Positions 37,310-46,307 are shown, counted from the stretch's first letter. The stretch is 64,000 nucleotides of DNA from Hydrogenophaga sp. 2FB (GCF_005503365.1 NZ_SCML01000023.1:34203-98202), one strand, 5' to 3'. Numbers and translations: made by a program. The notes: generated from the letters alone by a model not told the origin.

Positions 37310-38735
37310 GTTGTGATCTCGCCCGGCGGCATGTACGCCGGCCACATCTTCCTGGTGGGCAGCGAAGACGGGCTGGGCGTGAGCAACCGCGGCACGATCG
37401 CCAGCCAGGGCAAGCTCACCCTGCTGCCCAACGGCCAATTGATCAACCACGGCAGCGCCTACGGCCAGCACATCCGCATCGATGCCCCGAGCGTGCACAA
37501 CCAGGACGGTGGCGTCATCGCCGCGCGCGAGTCCCTCACCATCCACGCCGCCCAGATCCACAACACCGAGGGTGCCGAACTCCTGAGCCTGGGCCAGATG
37601 GTGCTCAACGCCAGCGAGCGCATCGAGAACCGCTCCGCGCGCATCGAAGCCCAGGGGGCTCTGAGCATCACCACCCCGGTGCTGGTCAACGCCAACGACC
37701 ACTTCAAGACCGAACTGGTGGCCCAGCCCGGGCAGCGCTATTTGCGCCTGCGCCACAACGGCGTGGACTACCGGCCCGAGGAGTTGGGTCTGACCTTCGC
37801 CGGCCTGGACCACTACGACGACAAGCCGAGTTATGCCGTGCTGTTGCCCTCCGCGGAATACCCGTTTACCGAGTACCCCGCGTTGGCCGCGCTGTGGGCC
37901 GAGCCCTACGGCGGCCATCCCGCCATGTTCATGGTGCAGCCCAGCAGCACGACCAAACCCTGTCCGGGCGGCGATTGCAATCCCACCGTGCGCGACACCT
38001 ACGCACCCGAGCACCCCATCTGGCGGCACCTGGGTGTGAGCTCACCCGGCGCGGCCCCCGTGTACACGGGCCCTGCCTGTGAGAACGACAGCATCGCTTG
38101 TTCGCCCGCGCAGTGGGACGCGCAAAGGGCATGGCGCGAGCAGATGAACCAGTACAACGGCCAGAAGTTCGCACAACAGAAACTGCTGGACCAGAAGATC
38201 GACGCCTACAACGCCAGCGTGCGCGCGCGCAGGCCATTCCCGCCATGGCACCGAGCACCGCGTTGTTCCAGCCCGCCTCACCGCAGAGCGGCACCCTGGT
38301 CGAAACCGACCCGCTCTTTGCCAACCACCGCCAGTGGCTGGGCTCGGACTACCTGCTCAAGGCCTTCAACGCGGACCAGCAACACAAGCGCCTGGGGGAT
38401 GGCTTCTACGAGCAGCGCCTCATCCGCGAGCAGGTCGGCCAGTTGACGGGTCAGCGCTTCCTCGGTGACCACCGCGACGACGAGGCCCAATTCCTCGCGC
38501 TCATGAACGCGGGCCTGAAGGAGGTGAGTGCAGAACTCAACGACCGGACCAAGATGGACCGCAATGGCTACCAGCAAGCTTGTGCAGGCAAGTGCGGCGA
38601 AGTGGGTGATGAGGGCGGTCACCTGATCGCTGCTGCACTCGGTGGCGCGGGCGATAGGATCAATATCGTGCCGCAGGATTCGACAATGAACCGGGGGGAA
38701 TGGCGGGCGATGGAGCGGGAGTGGCCAGGTCGTCA
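37310..38735 (+). pseudogene. Filamentous haemagglutinin/CdiA fragment joined to truncated NS_2-type nuclease toxin domain
   Basis: Orphan interior piece of a two-partner-secreted adhesin. It has no signal peptide or TPS domain. From about 37331 it reads MYAGHIFLVGSEDGLGVSN and further haemagglutinin repeats (GTIASQGKLTLLPNGQLINHG). The frame then breaks at a (GC)5 tract (38221-38230). The next frame continues VETDPLFANHRQWLGSDYLL, RLGDGFYEQRLIREQVGQLTG and FLALMNAG. Right after this it switches to a nuclease-toxin start (CAGKCGEVGDEGGHLIAAAL, then GGAGDRINIVPQDSTMNRGEW), which carries the D-x-G-H-L catalytic region and stops resembling a toxin near 38730. It is broken by the frameshift and both ends are missing. 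Confidence 0.75.
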
Positions 38736-39761
38736 CGCAGCCGCTGCTTTGCGCTCGCCGCGATCTCCTTGTACTTCTCCGGGTTCTGCGCCGCCCACTC
38801 CACGGCTTCCTTGATGTCTTGGGCCTCTTGCTGGAGTTGCGCGGCAGCACCTGCAGGGTCTTTGGCGGCATCCGCGAAGGTGTTGAAGAGGTCCGCGTAG
38901 CCTTGTGCGATCGACACCACTGTGCCTTTTCCGGTTTCAACCAGCAGACGTCCCTGGTCGAATGTGCCTATCGCTTGGTTCAGGGTGTGTTTGCCGTCAG
39001 CACCTACGATCACATCCACGGCGCCGACCTTGACCAGTTCTGCCGCAAAGCTGCGCACTTCCTGCTGCAAGGTTCGGCAGGCATTGGAGCTCGGCACCTG
39101 ACAGGCCGCCGCCAGTTCACGGTGGCGTTGGCTGTCGAGCTCGTTCAGCGCCTGGATGGCCGTTGTCTTGTCGTCCACGCAGTTGCTGGTGATGCATTGC
39201 GCGAGTTCGGCTTGCAACTGTCTCTTGCGCACAATCTCGCGGTGATTGGCGGTCGATGCCGGTGCGCTCGTAGGTGCTGGTGCCGGCGCCGTTGGAAGTG
39301 GTGGTCGTGGTGGTGCGGGTGGTGCTGGCGATATTCAGATCACGCCCGGCATCGAGCACGATGGCGTCCTTTGCGGCGATCTCGCCGCCTGCGATAGCGA
39401 TGTCGCGCCCTGCGCTCAGGGCTGCTGTGCCCTGCGTGGTGGTCTTGCCGCTGTGGCTGATGTCGCGAGCGGCATCGATCTGCACCTGCTGCCGCCCGGC
39501 GATGGTGCCGCTGTTCAGAACATCGCCGCTCATGTGGATGCGCACCTCGCTGCCCGCGATCAGCGCGCCGCTGGGGGCCAGGTCGCCCGCTCGGGGTGCG
39601 AGGTAGACGCGCGGCACCCGGGCTTTCTCGGTCCTTCCATCGGGCAGGGTGACGTCTTCCAGCACGAGCCAGACGATGTCGCTCGTGAGCGCGACCATCT
39701 GATCGGCCGACAGCGCGATGCCCGGGCGCAGCTCATAGGCCTGCGCGAAGGTCATCGGCAA
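38660..39761 (-). pseudogene. Inverted filamentous haemagglutinin/CdiA fragment
   Basis: Reads on the opposite strand to the preceding fragment. From 39761 it begins MTFAQAYELRPGIALSADQ, DIVWLVLEDVTLPDG and GDLAPSGALIAG, then haemagglutinin repeats up to YERTGIDRQ. The frame then changes near 39230, and the second frame (NHREIVRKRQLQAELAQC, then AACQVPSSNACRTLQQEVRS) resembles the pre-toxin region found near the C-terminus of CdiA-like proteins, ending at 38660. In intact haemagglutinins the MTFAQAYEL part normally follows the ALMNAG part seen on the plus strand, so this piece is displaced and inverted. It lacks a start, an end and a single open frame. Confidence 0.7.
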
Positions 39762-39805
39762 AGAAACTCTGCCGCCGAAAGTTTTTAACCAATAGGACGC
39801 AAGCG

Positions 39806-40684
39806 ATGAAAACTATCGAAGAGGCGTATCGACTTCTTACAGATGAGCTACTCGAGTATGTAGCTGACGACGCCTGGGATTCAGCTTACTCACACGCCGC
39901 AATCTACGACCGCATGACCTCGACAAGTTATGCGCGTCAATCGAAGGAGGTTGTGGTTAAGAACGACAGATTTCCTTCCAATACTTTGGGTGAAGCTTCA
40001 CGCGCCAAACTATTCCTCCGAGATCACCACCTCCAAGCCACAGGACGACGCATCTGGGGTCTGACCTTCACGCTGTATCCAGACAGCACGTTCAACATCG
40101 AGTACGACTACAACAAGCCTGCTGACTACGACGAAGATGATGGCGTCGCCGAACCCAGCGAACCCACCCCCGTGGCTAACCTGCTCGGTGGATTGCTCAG
40201 TGTTTCGGAACCTAGCGCGGCCTATCACTCCCCCGATGCCCACCACCTGTCGACCGCGCTGATTTGGCTGAAAAACCAAACCATCAAGCACAGTGAAGCA
40301 TGGGGCCTAGGCAACGAGTCCAACTGGAACCTCGACATGAACGAAGGTTGGTTGCGCTGGACCTTCGCAGATGGCCGCGTGGTGCAAGCCGCTGTGCAAG
40401 TGATAGGCACCTACAACACAAAGAACAATAGCTTCCTCTGGGGATGGGACCACCCCTCGGTACCGCAGCCCTTGCGCCGCGCCGCTCAACATATCCACAC
40501 GCTCGGCCAAGAGCTGGGCATCGAACGATGGATCACACGCGCGGTGAATTGCACACAGGACGAAGCCTGGCAATTCAGCGCGCTGGCAGCGCAGCAAGAC
40601 GGCGCATCTGGCGCATACCGGGGCGATTCCAAGGGCACCTGGGTGTACATGTGCTTTTCTGAGCCTCAAGCAACAGCGCTTTGA
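39806..40684 (+). CDS. Putative polymorphic-toxin immunity protein (YezG/DUF600-like N-terminus)
   Basis: A 292-residue acidic protein with AT-richer codons than its neighbours and an AGGA ribosome-binding site. Residues 1-110 (EEAYRLLTDELLEYVADDAW at the start, then RRIWGLTFTLYPDSTFNIEY near 80-99) look like YezG/DUF600 immunity proteins, which end in a W-x-x-(F/L)-T...FN(I/V).(Y/F) strand pair and protect against NS_2-type nucleases. A central Asp/Pro-rich linker leads to a second domain (WNLDMNEGWLRWTFADGRV) and a C-terminal AAQQDGASGAYRGD motif. It lies about 1.1 kb after the nuclease-toxin remnant. No signal peptide is seen. Function is inferred and the gene appears intact. Confidence 0.6.
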   Translation: MKTIEEAYRLLTDELLEYVADDAWDSAYSHAAIYDRMTSTSYARQSKEVVVKNDRFPSNTLGEASRAKLFLRDHHLQATGRRIWGLTFTLYPDSTFNIEYDYNKPADYDEDDGVAEPSEPTPVANLLGGLLSVSEPSAAYHSPDAHHLSTALIWLKNQTIKHSEAWGLGNESNWNLDMNEGWLRWTFADGRVVQAAVQVIGTYNTKNNSFLWGWDHPSVPQPLRRAAQHIHTLGQELGIERWITRAVNCTQDEAWQFSALAAQQDGASGAYRGDSKGTWVYMCFSEPQATAL

Positions 40685-40784
40685 TATTGGCTGGCCATCG
40701 GAATGTGCCGCGCAGCAAAACGGCTCATCGGGCACCTATGGCGGCGACGCCAAAGACACCTTGGTGTGGATGTGCTTTGCCGAA
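40586..40784 (+). repeat. Diverged tandem copy of the immunity-gene 3' end
   Basis: The last part of the putative immunity gene (40586-40663, protein AAQQDGASGAYRGDSKGT plus WVYMCFSE) recurs at 40707-40784 in another frame (AAQQNGSSGTYGGDAKDT plus LVWMCFAE). The two share 17 of 26 residues. The second copy follows the stop of the first gene and has no start of its own, so it is a remnant of a related gene. Confidence 0.8.
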
Positions 40785-40833
40785 TGCAAACATCCAACCA
40801 AAGAGGGAATGGAAATGAAAAAAATGAAAAAAA

Positions 40834-41450
40834 ATGAAAAGGAACACGATTGCAACCGCTTTGACGTTGCTCTCTCTCGCGGGGTGCGTGAGCGTTTCCG
40901 AAGTCGTTCAAGTCCCTTCCGACAAGCAATCGGCTGCAGCGAGTTTTCAGCTGCCAGTCACGCCGTCGGACGCAAGCGAGACCGTTGTGTATGTCGTGCA
41001 CAGAGACCGTGGGTCGTTCCGAACAAACGGGATAGAGGCGTCATCTTCACGACCGCTCTTGTCATCGAGGGGGCGACGGCACCGCTTGAAACCATCCCAG
41101 GCCAATATGCCGTCGCGAAGATCAAACCTGGCAAGTACGCCGTTAGCGCACAACGCCTGTGTCATCTGCCACACCAACGCGACAAGGTCCCAGAGATCTT
41201 CCCGCCGGTCGGAACCGTTATGCCAGTGAGGCAGGCTGGTTGGAGCACCTACGCGGGTTCTTTTGGTCAAGGCTTCATGAGTAGCGACGCGGTTTTCGAC
41301 TTCCGAGGTGGAAAAACCTATGTGTTCTCGGTCCATGCCTACTGTCTCCGCGTCCAATCCGGCGAGGTTTTGCTACATCCGCGCATTCATGAAACGGATG
41401 AGCAGGGCGGAAAATACTTGGTCATGACCAGCACGCCAGCGAAAAAGTAG
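40834..41450 (+). pseudogene. Hypothetical lipoprotein, frameshifted
   Basis: Begins at ATG 40834 with a lipoprotein signal (MKRNTIATALTLLSLAGCVS, lipobox LAGC) after an A-rich, repeated ATGAAAA stretch. The frame reads VVYVVHRDRGSFRTNG to about 41030. The sensible continuation is then in another frame (VIFTTALVIEGATAPLETI, then GKYAVSAQRL, FDFRGGKTYVFSV and EQGGKYLVMTSTP) to the stop at 41450. The segment with GQYAVAKIKPGKYAV resembles small outer-membrane or DUF2846-like proteins, but the family was not identified with certainty. Lower GC than the flanks suggests acquisition. A sequencing error cannot be excluded. Confidence 0.55.
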
Positions 41451-41468
41451 TAAGTGTCTCTGGGCTGC

Positions 41469-41684
41469 TCAACGCAACCGCCGCAACGGCGTGAGCAATT
41501 CCCCCAACCCGTTGTGGTCAATCTCATGCATCAACGCCAGCAAACGCCCGATCTCGCCCGGCGGAAACCCCTTGCGCGCGAACCAGTTCAGGTAGTTGCC
41601 CGGCAGGTCGGCAATGCAACGCCCCTTGTATTTGCCATAAGGCATCTCCACCGTGAGCAGGCGCTCCAGGTCTTCCGGTTTCAT
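41469..41684 (-). CDS. DUF3820 family protein (QSregVF_b-like)
   Basis: A 71-residue cytoplasmic protein almost entirely made of the DUF3820 motif: EMPYGKYKGRCIADLPGNYL, NWFARKGFPPGEIGRLLALM, then HEIDHNGL. The family is widespread in proteobacteria and of unknown biochemical function. One Pseudomonas member was described as quorum-sensing regulated. Its ATG overlaps the stop of the alpha/beta hydrolase by 4 bp (ATGA), so the two are translationally coupled. Confidence 0.88.
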   Translation of the reverse strand: MKPEDLERLLTVEMPYGKYKGRCIADLPGNYLNWFARKGFPPGEIGRLLALMHEIDHNGLGELLTPLRRLR

Positions 41685-42514
41685 ACGGCGCTTGAAGATG
41701 TGGATGTGTCGAGCCACGCCCGCACGCAGGCGTTGAATTCGAGCGGTTTCTGGCGCATCACCCAGTGGCCGGTGTCCAGCGCGAGCACCTCGCAGCCTGG
41801 GGCCTGGGTGAGTTGCGCCACCCAGGCCTCGGAATGGAACATGAAGGGTTTGCGCCGACCGTAGATGTAGAGCGCGGGCATGCTGATGCCCAGCAGCTTG
41901 TCCACCCGTGCCACGCCACGCAGGCCGCCCTGCTCGCCGAACCAGCCCATGGCGTAGGGGTAGTTCATTTGCCAGGTGATGTGCTCGGGCGGATTGCGGC
42001 AACCCATCTTGCGCGCCATGTGCCGCGTCATGCGGTTGGCCAGTCCGGGCAGCCAGCGGCCGAGCTTCCAGGCCACCGCCAGCCAGATCTGGTAACCCGC
42101 GATCATGCGTTTTTGCTTGCCGCTGAGGCTTCTGAGGTAGACACCGGCACTGGTGTCGCCGATGTCCACGCCCACCACGCGCGCGACGCGGTCCGCATGG
42201 CGCGCGGCGAACTCGTAGCCGAACAAGCAGCCCCAGTCGTGCAGCAACAAGGTGACCGGCTCGTGCGGGCTCACGGCATCGACGATCTTGCGGATCAGGC
42301 CGTTCACGGCGGCCACCGACATCGGACGCGGCGGTTTGCTCAGGTCGTAGCCCGGCAGGCAGAAACGCACGCAGCGGTAACCGTTGCGCAGGGCGGCCAC
42401 CGTGTCGTCCCACAGCGCGGGGGTGTCGGGCCAGCCGTGCAGCATGACCACGGTGTGCGGGCCTTCGCCTTCCACGAGGACATCCACGTCGTCGATTTCC
42501 AGGCGGGTGTTCAT
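41681..42514 (-). CDS. Alpha/beta hydrolase (epoxide-hydrolase/dehalogenase-like, Asp nucleophile)
   Basis: A 277-residue alpha/beta hydrolase. The oxyanion motif HGWPDTPALWD (about 26-36) and the nucleophile elbow LLLHDWGCLFGYEFA (about 89-103) place Asp, not Ser, at the nucleophile, as in epoxide hydrolases and haloalkane dehalogenases. The catalytic His is in ALDTGHWVMRQKP (about 247-259). A cap region spans about 130-200. No signal peptide is seen. It overlaps the DUF3820 gene and is divergent from the acyl-CoA ligase. Physiological substrate unknown. Confidence 0.85.
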   Translation of the reverse strand: MNTRLEIDDVDVLVEGEGPHTVVMLHGWPDTPALWDDTVAALRNGYRCVRFCLPGYDLSKPPRPMSVAAVNGLIRKIVDAVSPHEPVTLLLHDWGCLFGYEFAARHADRVARVVGVDIGDTSAGVYLRSLSGKQKRMIAGYQIWLAVAWKLGRWLPGLANRMTRHMARKMGCRNPPEHITWQMNYPYAMGWFGEQGGLRGVARVDKLLGISMPALYIYGRRKPFMFHSEAWVAQLTQAPGCEVLALDTGHWVMRQKPLEFNACVRAWLDTSTSSSAV

Positions 42515-42664
42515 GCGGGAAGGTCTCCGGTGGAGGGTGGGTGATTCGGGCAGCGCATCGTACTGGAATGGAACACCCGACCCTCAGGGAAATCCCGAAC
42601 GTGTGGGCGCGAACCAAGGCGTTCATGATGGTCGATGGACCACCACGACCCCACACCGGAAGAC

Positions 42665-44365
42665 ATGAACAGCGAACCCTCCACCCCGTCCTATTCCCAG
42701 GGCCCACAGAGCCCCGCCCTGCACGAAATCACCATCGGCGAGGCCCTGGCCCGCGCGGCCCGGCAATGGGGCACACGCGAGGCCCTGGTGATCCCGCACC
42801 AGCGCGTGCGCTGGACCTGGAGCGAGCTGCTGCAGCGCAGCGACGCCGTGGCCGCCGGCCTGCTGGCGCTGGATCTGCAGCCCGGCGACCGCGTGGGGAT
42901 CTGGGCGCCCAACTGCGCCGAATGGACGCTGATGCAGTTCGCCACCGCGCGCGCCGGGCTGGTGCTGGTCAACATCAACCCGGCCTACCGCGGCAACGAG
43001 CTGGCCTACGCGCTCAACAAGGTGTCGTGCAAGGCGCTGGTGCTCGCGCCCGCGCTCAAGACCAGCAACTACATCGAGATCCTGCGCGGCCTGGCACCAG
43101 AGCTGGACACCAGCACGCCGGGCGCACTGCACGCGCAAGCGCTGCCGCACCTGCGCTGGGCCATCCGCCTCGGGAGCGACAAGACGCCCGGCATGCTGAA
43201 CTTCGACGATCTGCCCGCCCAGGCCGGTGAAACGCACCGCGCCCAGCTCGCCTCCATCGGCCCCCGGCTCGCGGCCACCGACCCGATCAACATACAGTTC
43301 ACCTCGGGCACCACCGGCTTCCCCAAGGGCGCCACGCTCACGCACCGCAACATCCTGAACAACGGCTTCTTCGTCGGCGAAGCGATCCGCCTCACGCCCG
43401 AGGACCGCCTGTGCATCCCCGTGCCGCTCTACCACTGCTTTGGCATGGTGATGGGCAACCTGGCCTGCGTCACGCATGGCTGTGCGATGGTGTACCCGTC
43501 CGAAGCGTTCGACCCCGGCGCCGTGCTGCAAGCGGTGCAGGCCGAGCGCTGCACCGCGCTCTACGGCGTGCCGACCATGTTCATCGCTGTGCTCGACCAC
43601 CCGCAGTTCGCAGCCACCGATTTGAGCAGCCTGCGCACCGGCATCATGGCCGGATCGCCCTGCCCGATCGAGGTGATGAAGCGCGTGCAATCGCAGATGA
43701 ACATGCGCGAGGTGACCATCGCCTACGGCATGACCGAGACCTCACCTGTGTCGACGCAGAGCGCGGTGGACGACCCGGTGGACCGGCGCGTGTCCACCGT
43801 GGGCCGCGTGCAGCCGCACCTGGAAGTGCAGATCATCGACACCGAAGGCCGCGTGGTGCCGCGCGGCCTGGTGGGCGAGTTGTGCACGCGTGGCTATTCG
43901 GTGATGCAGGGCTACTGGGACGACGCGGAGAAAACCCGCGAAGCCATTGACCCCGAGAGCTGGATGCACACCGGCGACCTGGCCACCATGGACGCCGAGG
44001 GCTACGTGAACATCGTCGGCCGCCTGAAAGACATGGTGATCCGTGGCGGCGAGAACGTGTACCCGCGCGAGATCGAGGAGTTCTACTACCGCCACCCCAA
44101 GGTGCAGGACGTGCAGGTGGTCGGCGTGCCCGACGCGCGCTACGGCGAGGTGCTGTGCGCCTGCGTGGTGCTCAAGGCCGGCGAGAAAGCCACCGCGCAG
44201 GAGCTGCAGGACTTCGCGCGCGGTGAGATCGCGCACTACAAGGTGCCGGCCTACATCGAGTTCGTCGATGCCTTCCCCATGACCATCACCGGCAAGATCC
44301 AGAAATTTCTGCTGCGCGAGGCCATGATGAAGAAGCTGGGGTTGAAGGCAGCGGCGACCGCCTGA
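42665..44365 (+). CDS. Fatty-acyl/aryl-CoA ligase (AMP-binding)
   Basis: ANL-superfamily acid:CoA ligase of 566 residues from the ATG at 42665, preceded by GGAAG. An in-frame ATG at 42635 would add 10 residues. Motifs are [19 protein letters not shown] (about 194-212), [11 protein letters not shown] (about 345), [20 protein letters not shown] (about 433-452), [19 protein letters not shown] and the terminal catalytic Lys in [13 protein letters not shown] (about 540). It is a canonical medium/long-chain-type ligase. The isolated position, with divergent hydrolase and following TetR gene, does not define the substrate. Confidence 0.9.
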   Translation: MNSEPSTPSYSQGPQSPALHEITIGEALARAARQWGTREALVIPHQRVRWTWSELLQRSDAVAAGLLALDLQPGDRVGIWAPNCAEWTLMQFATARAGLVLVNINPAYRGNELAYALNKVSCKALVLAPALKTSNYIEILRGLAPELDTSTPGALHAQALPHLRWAIRLGSDKTPGMLNFDDLPAQAGETHRAQLASIGPRLAATDPINIQFTSGTTGFPKGATLTHRNILNNGFFVGEAIRLTPEDRLCIPVPLYHCFGMVMGNLACVTHGCAMVYPSEAFDPGAVLQAVQAERCTALYGVPTMFIAVLDHPQFAATDLSSLRTGIMAGSPCPIEVMKRVQSQMNMREVTIAYGMTETSPVSTQSAVDDPVDRRVSTVGRVQPHLEVQIIDTEGRVVPRGLVGELCTRGYSVMQGYWDDAEKTREAIDPESWMHTGDLATMDAEGYVNIVGRLKDMVIRGGENVYPREIEEFYYRHPKVQDVQVVGVPDARYGEVLCACVVLKAGEKATAQELQDFARGEIAHYKVPAYIEFVDAFPMTITGKIQKFLLREAMMKKLGLKAAATA

Positions 44366-44383
44366 GGTTCGCGGCCGCCCGGT

Positions 44384-44401
44384 ATTCACCAATAGATGAA
44401 T
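44384..44401. promoter_or_regulatory. Operator-like dyad upstream of the TetR gene
   Basis: ATTCACCAATAGATGAAT has ATTCA/TGAAT arms, extendable to TTCACC/GATGAA with one mismatch, in an AT-rich island between the ligase and TetR genes. Its size suits a TetR dimer. It lies about 120 bp before the TetR start. Assignment to that regulator is inferred. Confidence 0.4.
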
Positions 44402-44519
44402 TAAGGACACGGTCCGGCGGCGCCATGCCGAAGGGCGACACCGGTCCCGCCTGGCGGTTCGGGTACGCTCTCGGCCCACACGCGCCGCCCCATTCCACCC
44501 CGCCACAAGGACCTGCCCC

Positions 44520-45164
44520 GTGACCGCCAAAAAGGCCGCCAGCGAGCCCAAGATCAGAGACCCCGAACGCTCCAGGGCGGCCATCCTGGTGGCCGCGCGC
44601 GAGGAGTTCGCGCGCGCCGGACTCGGGGGCGCCCGCGTCGAGCGCATCGCCGAAAAGGCGGCGGTCGACAAGAAGCTCGTCTACTACTACTTCAAGGACA
44701 AGGACGGCCTGTTCGCCGCCGCGCTGGAGAGCGTGTACGCGGAGATCCGCGACGCGCAGCTCTACCTGGACCTGCAGGGCATGGCGCCGCTGATCGCGCT
44801 GCGCCGCCTGGTGGAATTCACCTGGGACTACTACATCGCCCACCCCGAATTCATCACGCTGCTCAACAGCGAGAACCTGCACCTCGCGCGCCACCTGCAC
44901 GGCTCCAAACGCATTCGCGAGCTCAACTCGCCGCTGGTGCAGTCGCTGGGCGACATCCTCGAGCGCGGCCAGAAGGAAGGCCTGTTCCGCGCCGGCATCG
45001 ACCCGGTGCAGCTCTACATCACCATCGCCGGCTGCGCGTACTTCTACCTGTCGAACATCCACACGCTCTCGGCCGGTTTCAACCGCGACTTCAAGTCGCC
45101 CAAGCAGCTCACACAGCGGCTTGCCCACATTACCGAGGTGGTGTCCGCGTTCGTGCTCGTGTAG
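44520..45164 (+). CDS. TetR-family transcriptional regulator
   Basis: A 214-residue TetR regulator starting with GTG at 44520. The helix-turn-helix runs RAAILVAAREEFARAGLGGARVERIAEKAAVDKKLVYYYFKDKDGL (about 19-64). The C-terminal ligand domain resembles the TetR_C group seen beside aromatic and fatty-acid catabolic genes (WDYYIAHPEFITLLNSENLH, about 102-121). It is between an acyl-CoA ligase and an amidohydrolase/Bug pair and may control either. A terminator follows directly. Confidence 0.9.
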   Translation: MTAKKAASEPKIRDPERSRAAILVAAREEFARAGLGGARVERIAEKAAVDKKLVYYYFKDKDGLFAAALESVYAEIRDAQLYLDLQGMAPLIALRRLVEFTWDYYIAHPEFITLLNSENLHLARHLHGSKRIRELNSPLVQSLGDILERGQKEGLFRAGIDPVQLYITIAGCAYFYLSNIHTLSAGFNRDFKSPKQLTQRLAHITEVVSAFVLV

Positions 45165-45193
45165 CCGATCCCTCGGAGGAGGCAGGGAAAACC

Positions 45194-45218
45194 AGGGGCT
45201 TTCGCCCCTTTTCTTTTC
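45194..45218 (+). terminator. Intrinsic terminator after the TetR gene
   Basis: AGGGGC (45194-45199), loop TTTC, GCCCCT (45204-45209), followed by a TTTTCTTTT tract. A TATAAT hexamer (45221-45226) comes right after, so the next gene probably has its own promoter, although no good -35 at 16-18 bp was found. Confidence 0.7.
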
Positions 45219-45260
45219 CCTATAATTCTCCAAATGGTGAATAGCGGGAAACAACGACCC

Positions 45261-46277
45261 ATGCGAAAGATCGACAGTTACGCCCACATCCTCCCGCGCA
45301 AGTACTTCGAGCGCATGGCCGAGCTCGCGAAGGACAAGGGCGCCATCAAGCGCTGGCTGACCATCCCCGTGCTCTACGACCTGGACGCGCGCTTGAAGAT
45401 GATGGAAGGCTTCCCCGAGTACCAGCAGATCCTCACGCTCTCGAACCCGCCCATCGAAATGATCGCGGGGCCCGACGACTCGCCCGCGCTGGCCCGCCTG
45501 GCCAACGAAGAGATGGCGAAGATCCGCGACCAACACCCCGACAAGTTCCCCGCCTTCGTGGCCTCGCTGCCAATGAACAACCCGGCCGCCTGCCTGGAGG
45601 AGATGGAATACGCGATCAACACCCTGGGCGCGCGTGGCATCCAGGTGTTCACCAACGTCAACGGCCGCCCGCTCGACGAGCCCGAGTTCTGGCCGATCTT
45701 CGAGGCCGCCGTGAAGACCTACGACGTGCCGGTCTGGATGCACCCGGCGCGCGGCGCCAACATGCCGGACTACGCGTCGGAGACGAAGTCGAAGTTCGAA
45801 ATCTGGTGGACCTTCGGCTGGCCCTACGAAACCAGCGCGGCCATGACGCGCATGGTGTTCTCCGGCTTCTTCGACAAGCTGCCCGCGTTGCGCGTGATCA
45901 CCCACCACATGGGAGCGATGATCCCGTTCTTCGACGGCCGCGTCGGCCCCGGCCTGGACCAGTTCGGCAGCCGCACCTCCGACGAAGACTACGAAGGCCT
46001 GCTCAAAAGCATGGCCAAGCGCCCGATCGATTACTTCCGCATGTTCTACGCCGACACCGCGCTCGCCGGCGGGCGCGCCGGCATCCAGTGCGGGCTGGAA
46101 TTCTTCGGCGCGAAGCAGGTGGTGTTTGCGTCGGACTGCCCCTTCGACCCCGAAGGCGGTCCCATGTTCATCCGCACCATTCCCGAAGCCATCGACTCGC
46201 TGAACCTTTCGCAGGAAGACCGCGAGGGCATCTATTTCGGGAACGCGCTGCGGCTCCTGAAGATGCCCTGCTGCTGA
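45261..46277 (+). CDS. ACMSD-like amidohydrolase family protein
   Basis: A 338-residue amidohydrolase-2 protein, probably a metal-dependent decarboxylase or hydrolase of an aromatic or unsaturated acid. The conserved parts are VNGRPLDEPEFWPIFEAA (about 132-149), VWMHPARG (about 155-162), ITHHMGAMIPFFDGR (about 212-226) and the late Asp in FASDCPFDPEGG (about 288-299). The N-terminal metal motif, normally HxH, reads DSYAHIL, with Tyr in place of the first His. Start 45261 is preferred over an upstream ATG (45234). It is followed by a Bug binding protein in the same orientation. Confidence 0.85.
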   Translation: MRKIDSYAHILPRKYFERMAELAKDKGAIKRWLTIPVLYDLDARLKMMEGFPEYQQILTLSNPPIEMIAGPDDSPALARLANEEMAKIRDQHPDKFPAFVASLPMNNPAACLEEMEYAINTLGARGIQVFTNVNGRPLDEPEFWPIFEAAVKTYDVPVWMHPARGANMPDYASETKSKFEIWWTFGWPYETSAAMTRMVFSGFFDKLPALRVITHHMGAMIPFFDGRVGPGLDQFGSRTSDEDYEGLLKSMAKRPIDYFRMFYADTALAGGRAGIQCGLEFFGAKQVVFASDCPFDPEGGPMFIRTIPEAIDSLNLSQEDREGIYFGNALRLLKMPCC

Positions 46278-46307
46278 CCCCACCCACACACCCAGGAGAC
46301 ATACACC

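Noticed and set aside
38515..39761. Simple inversion of one segment as the cause of the haemagglutinin scrambling
   Set aside because: Reversing 38515-39761 would also flip the nuclease-toxin piece, which is in the same orientation as the upstream fragment. At least one further event is needed.
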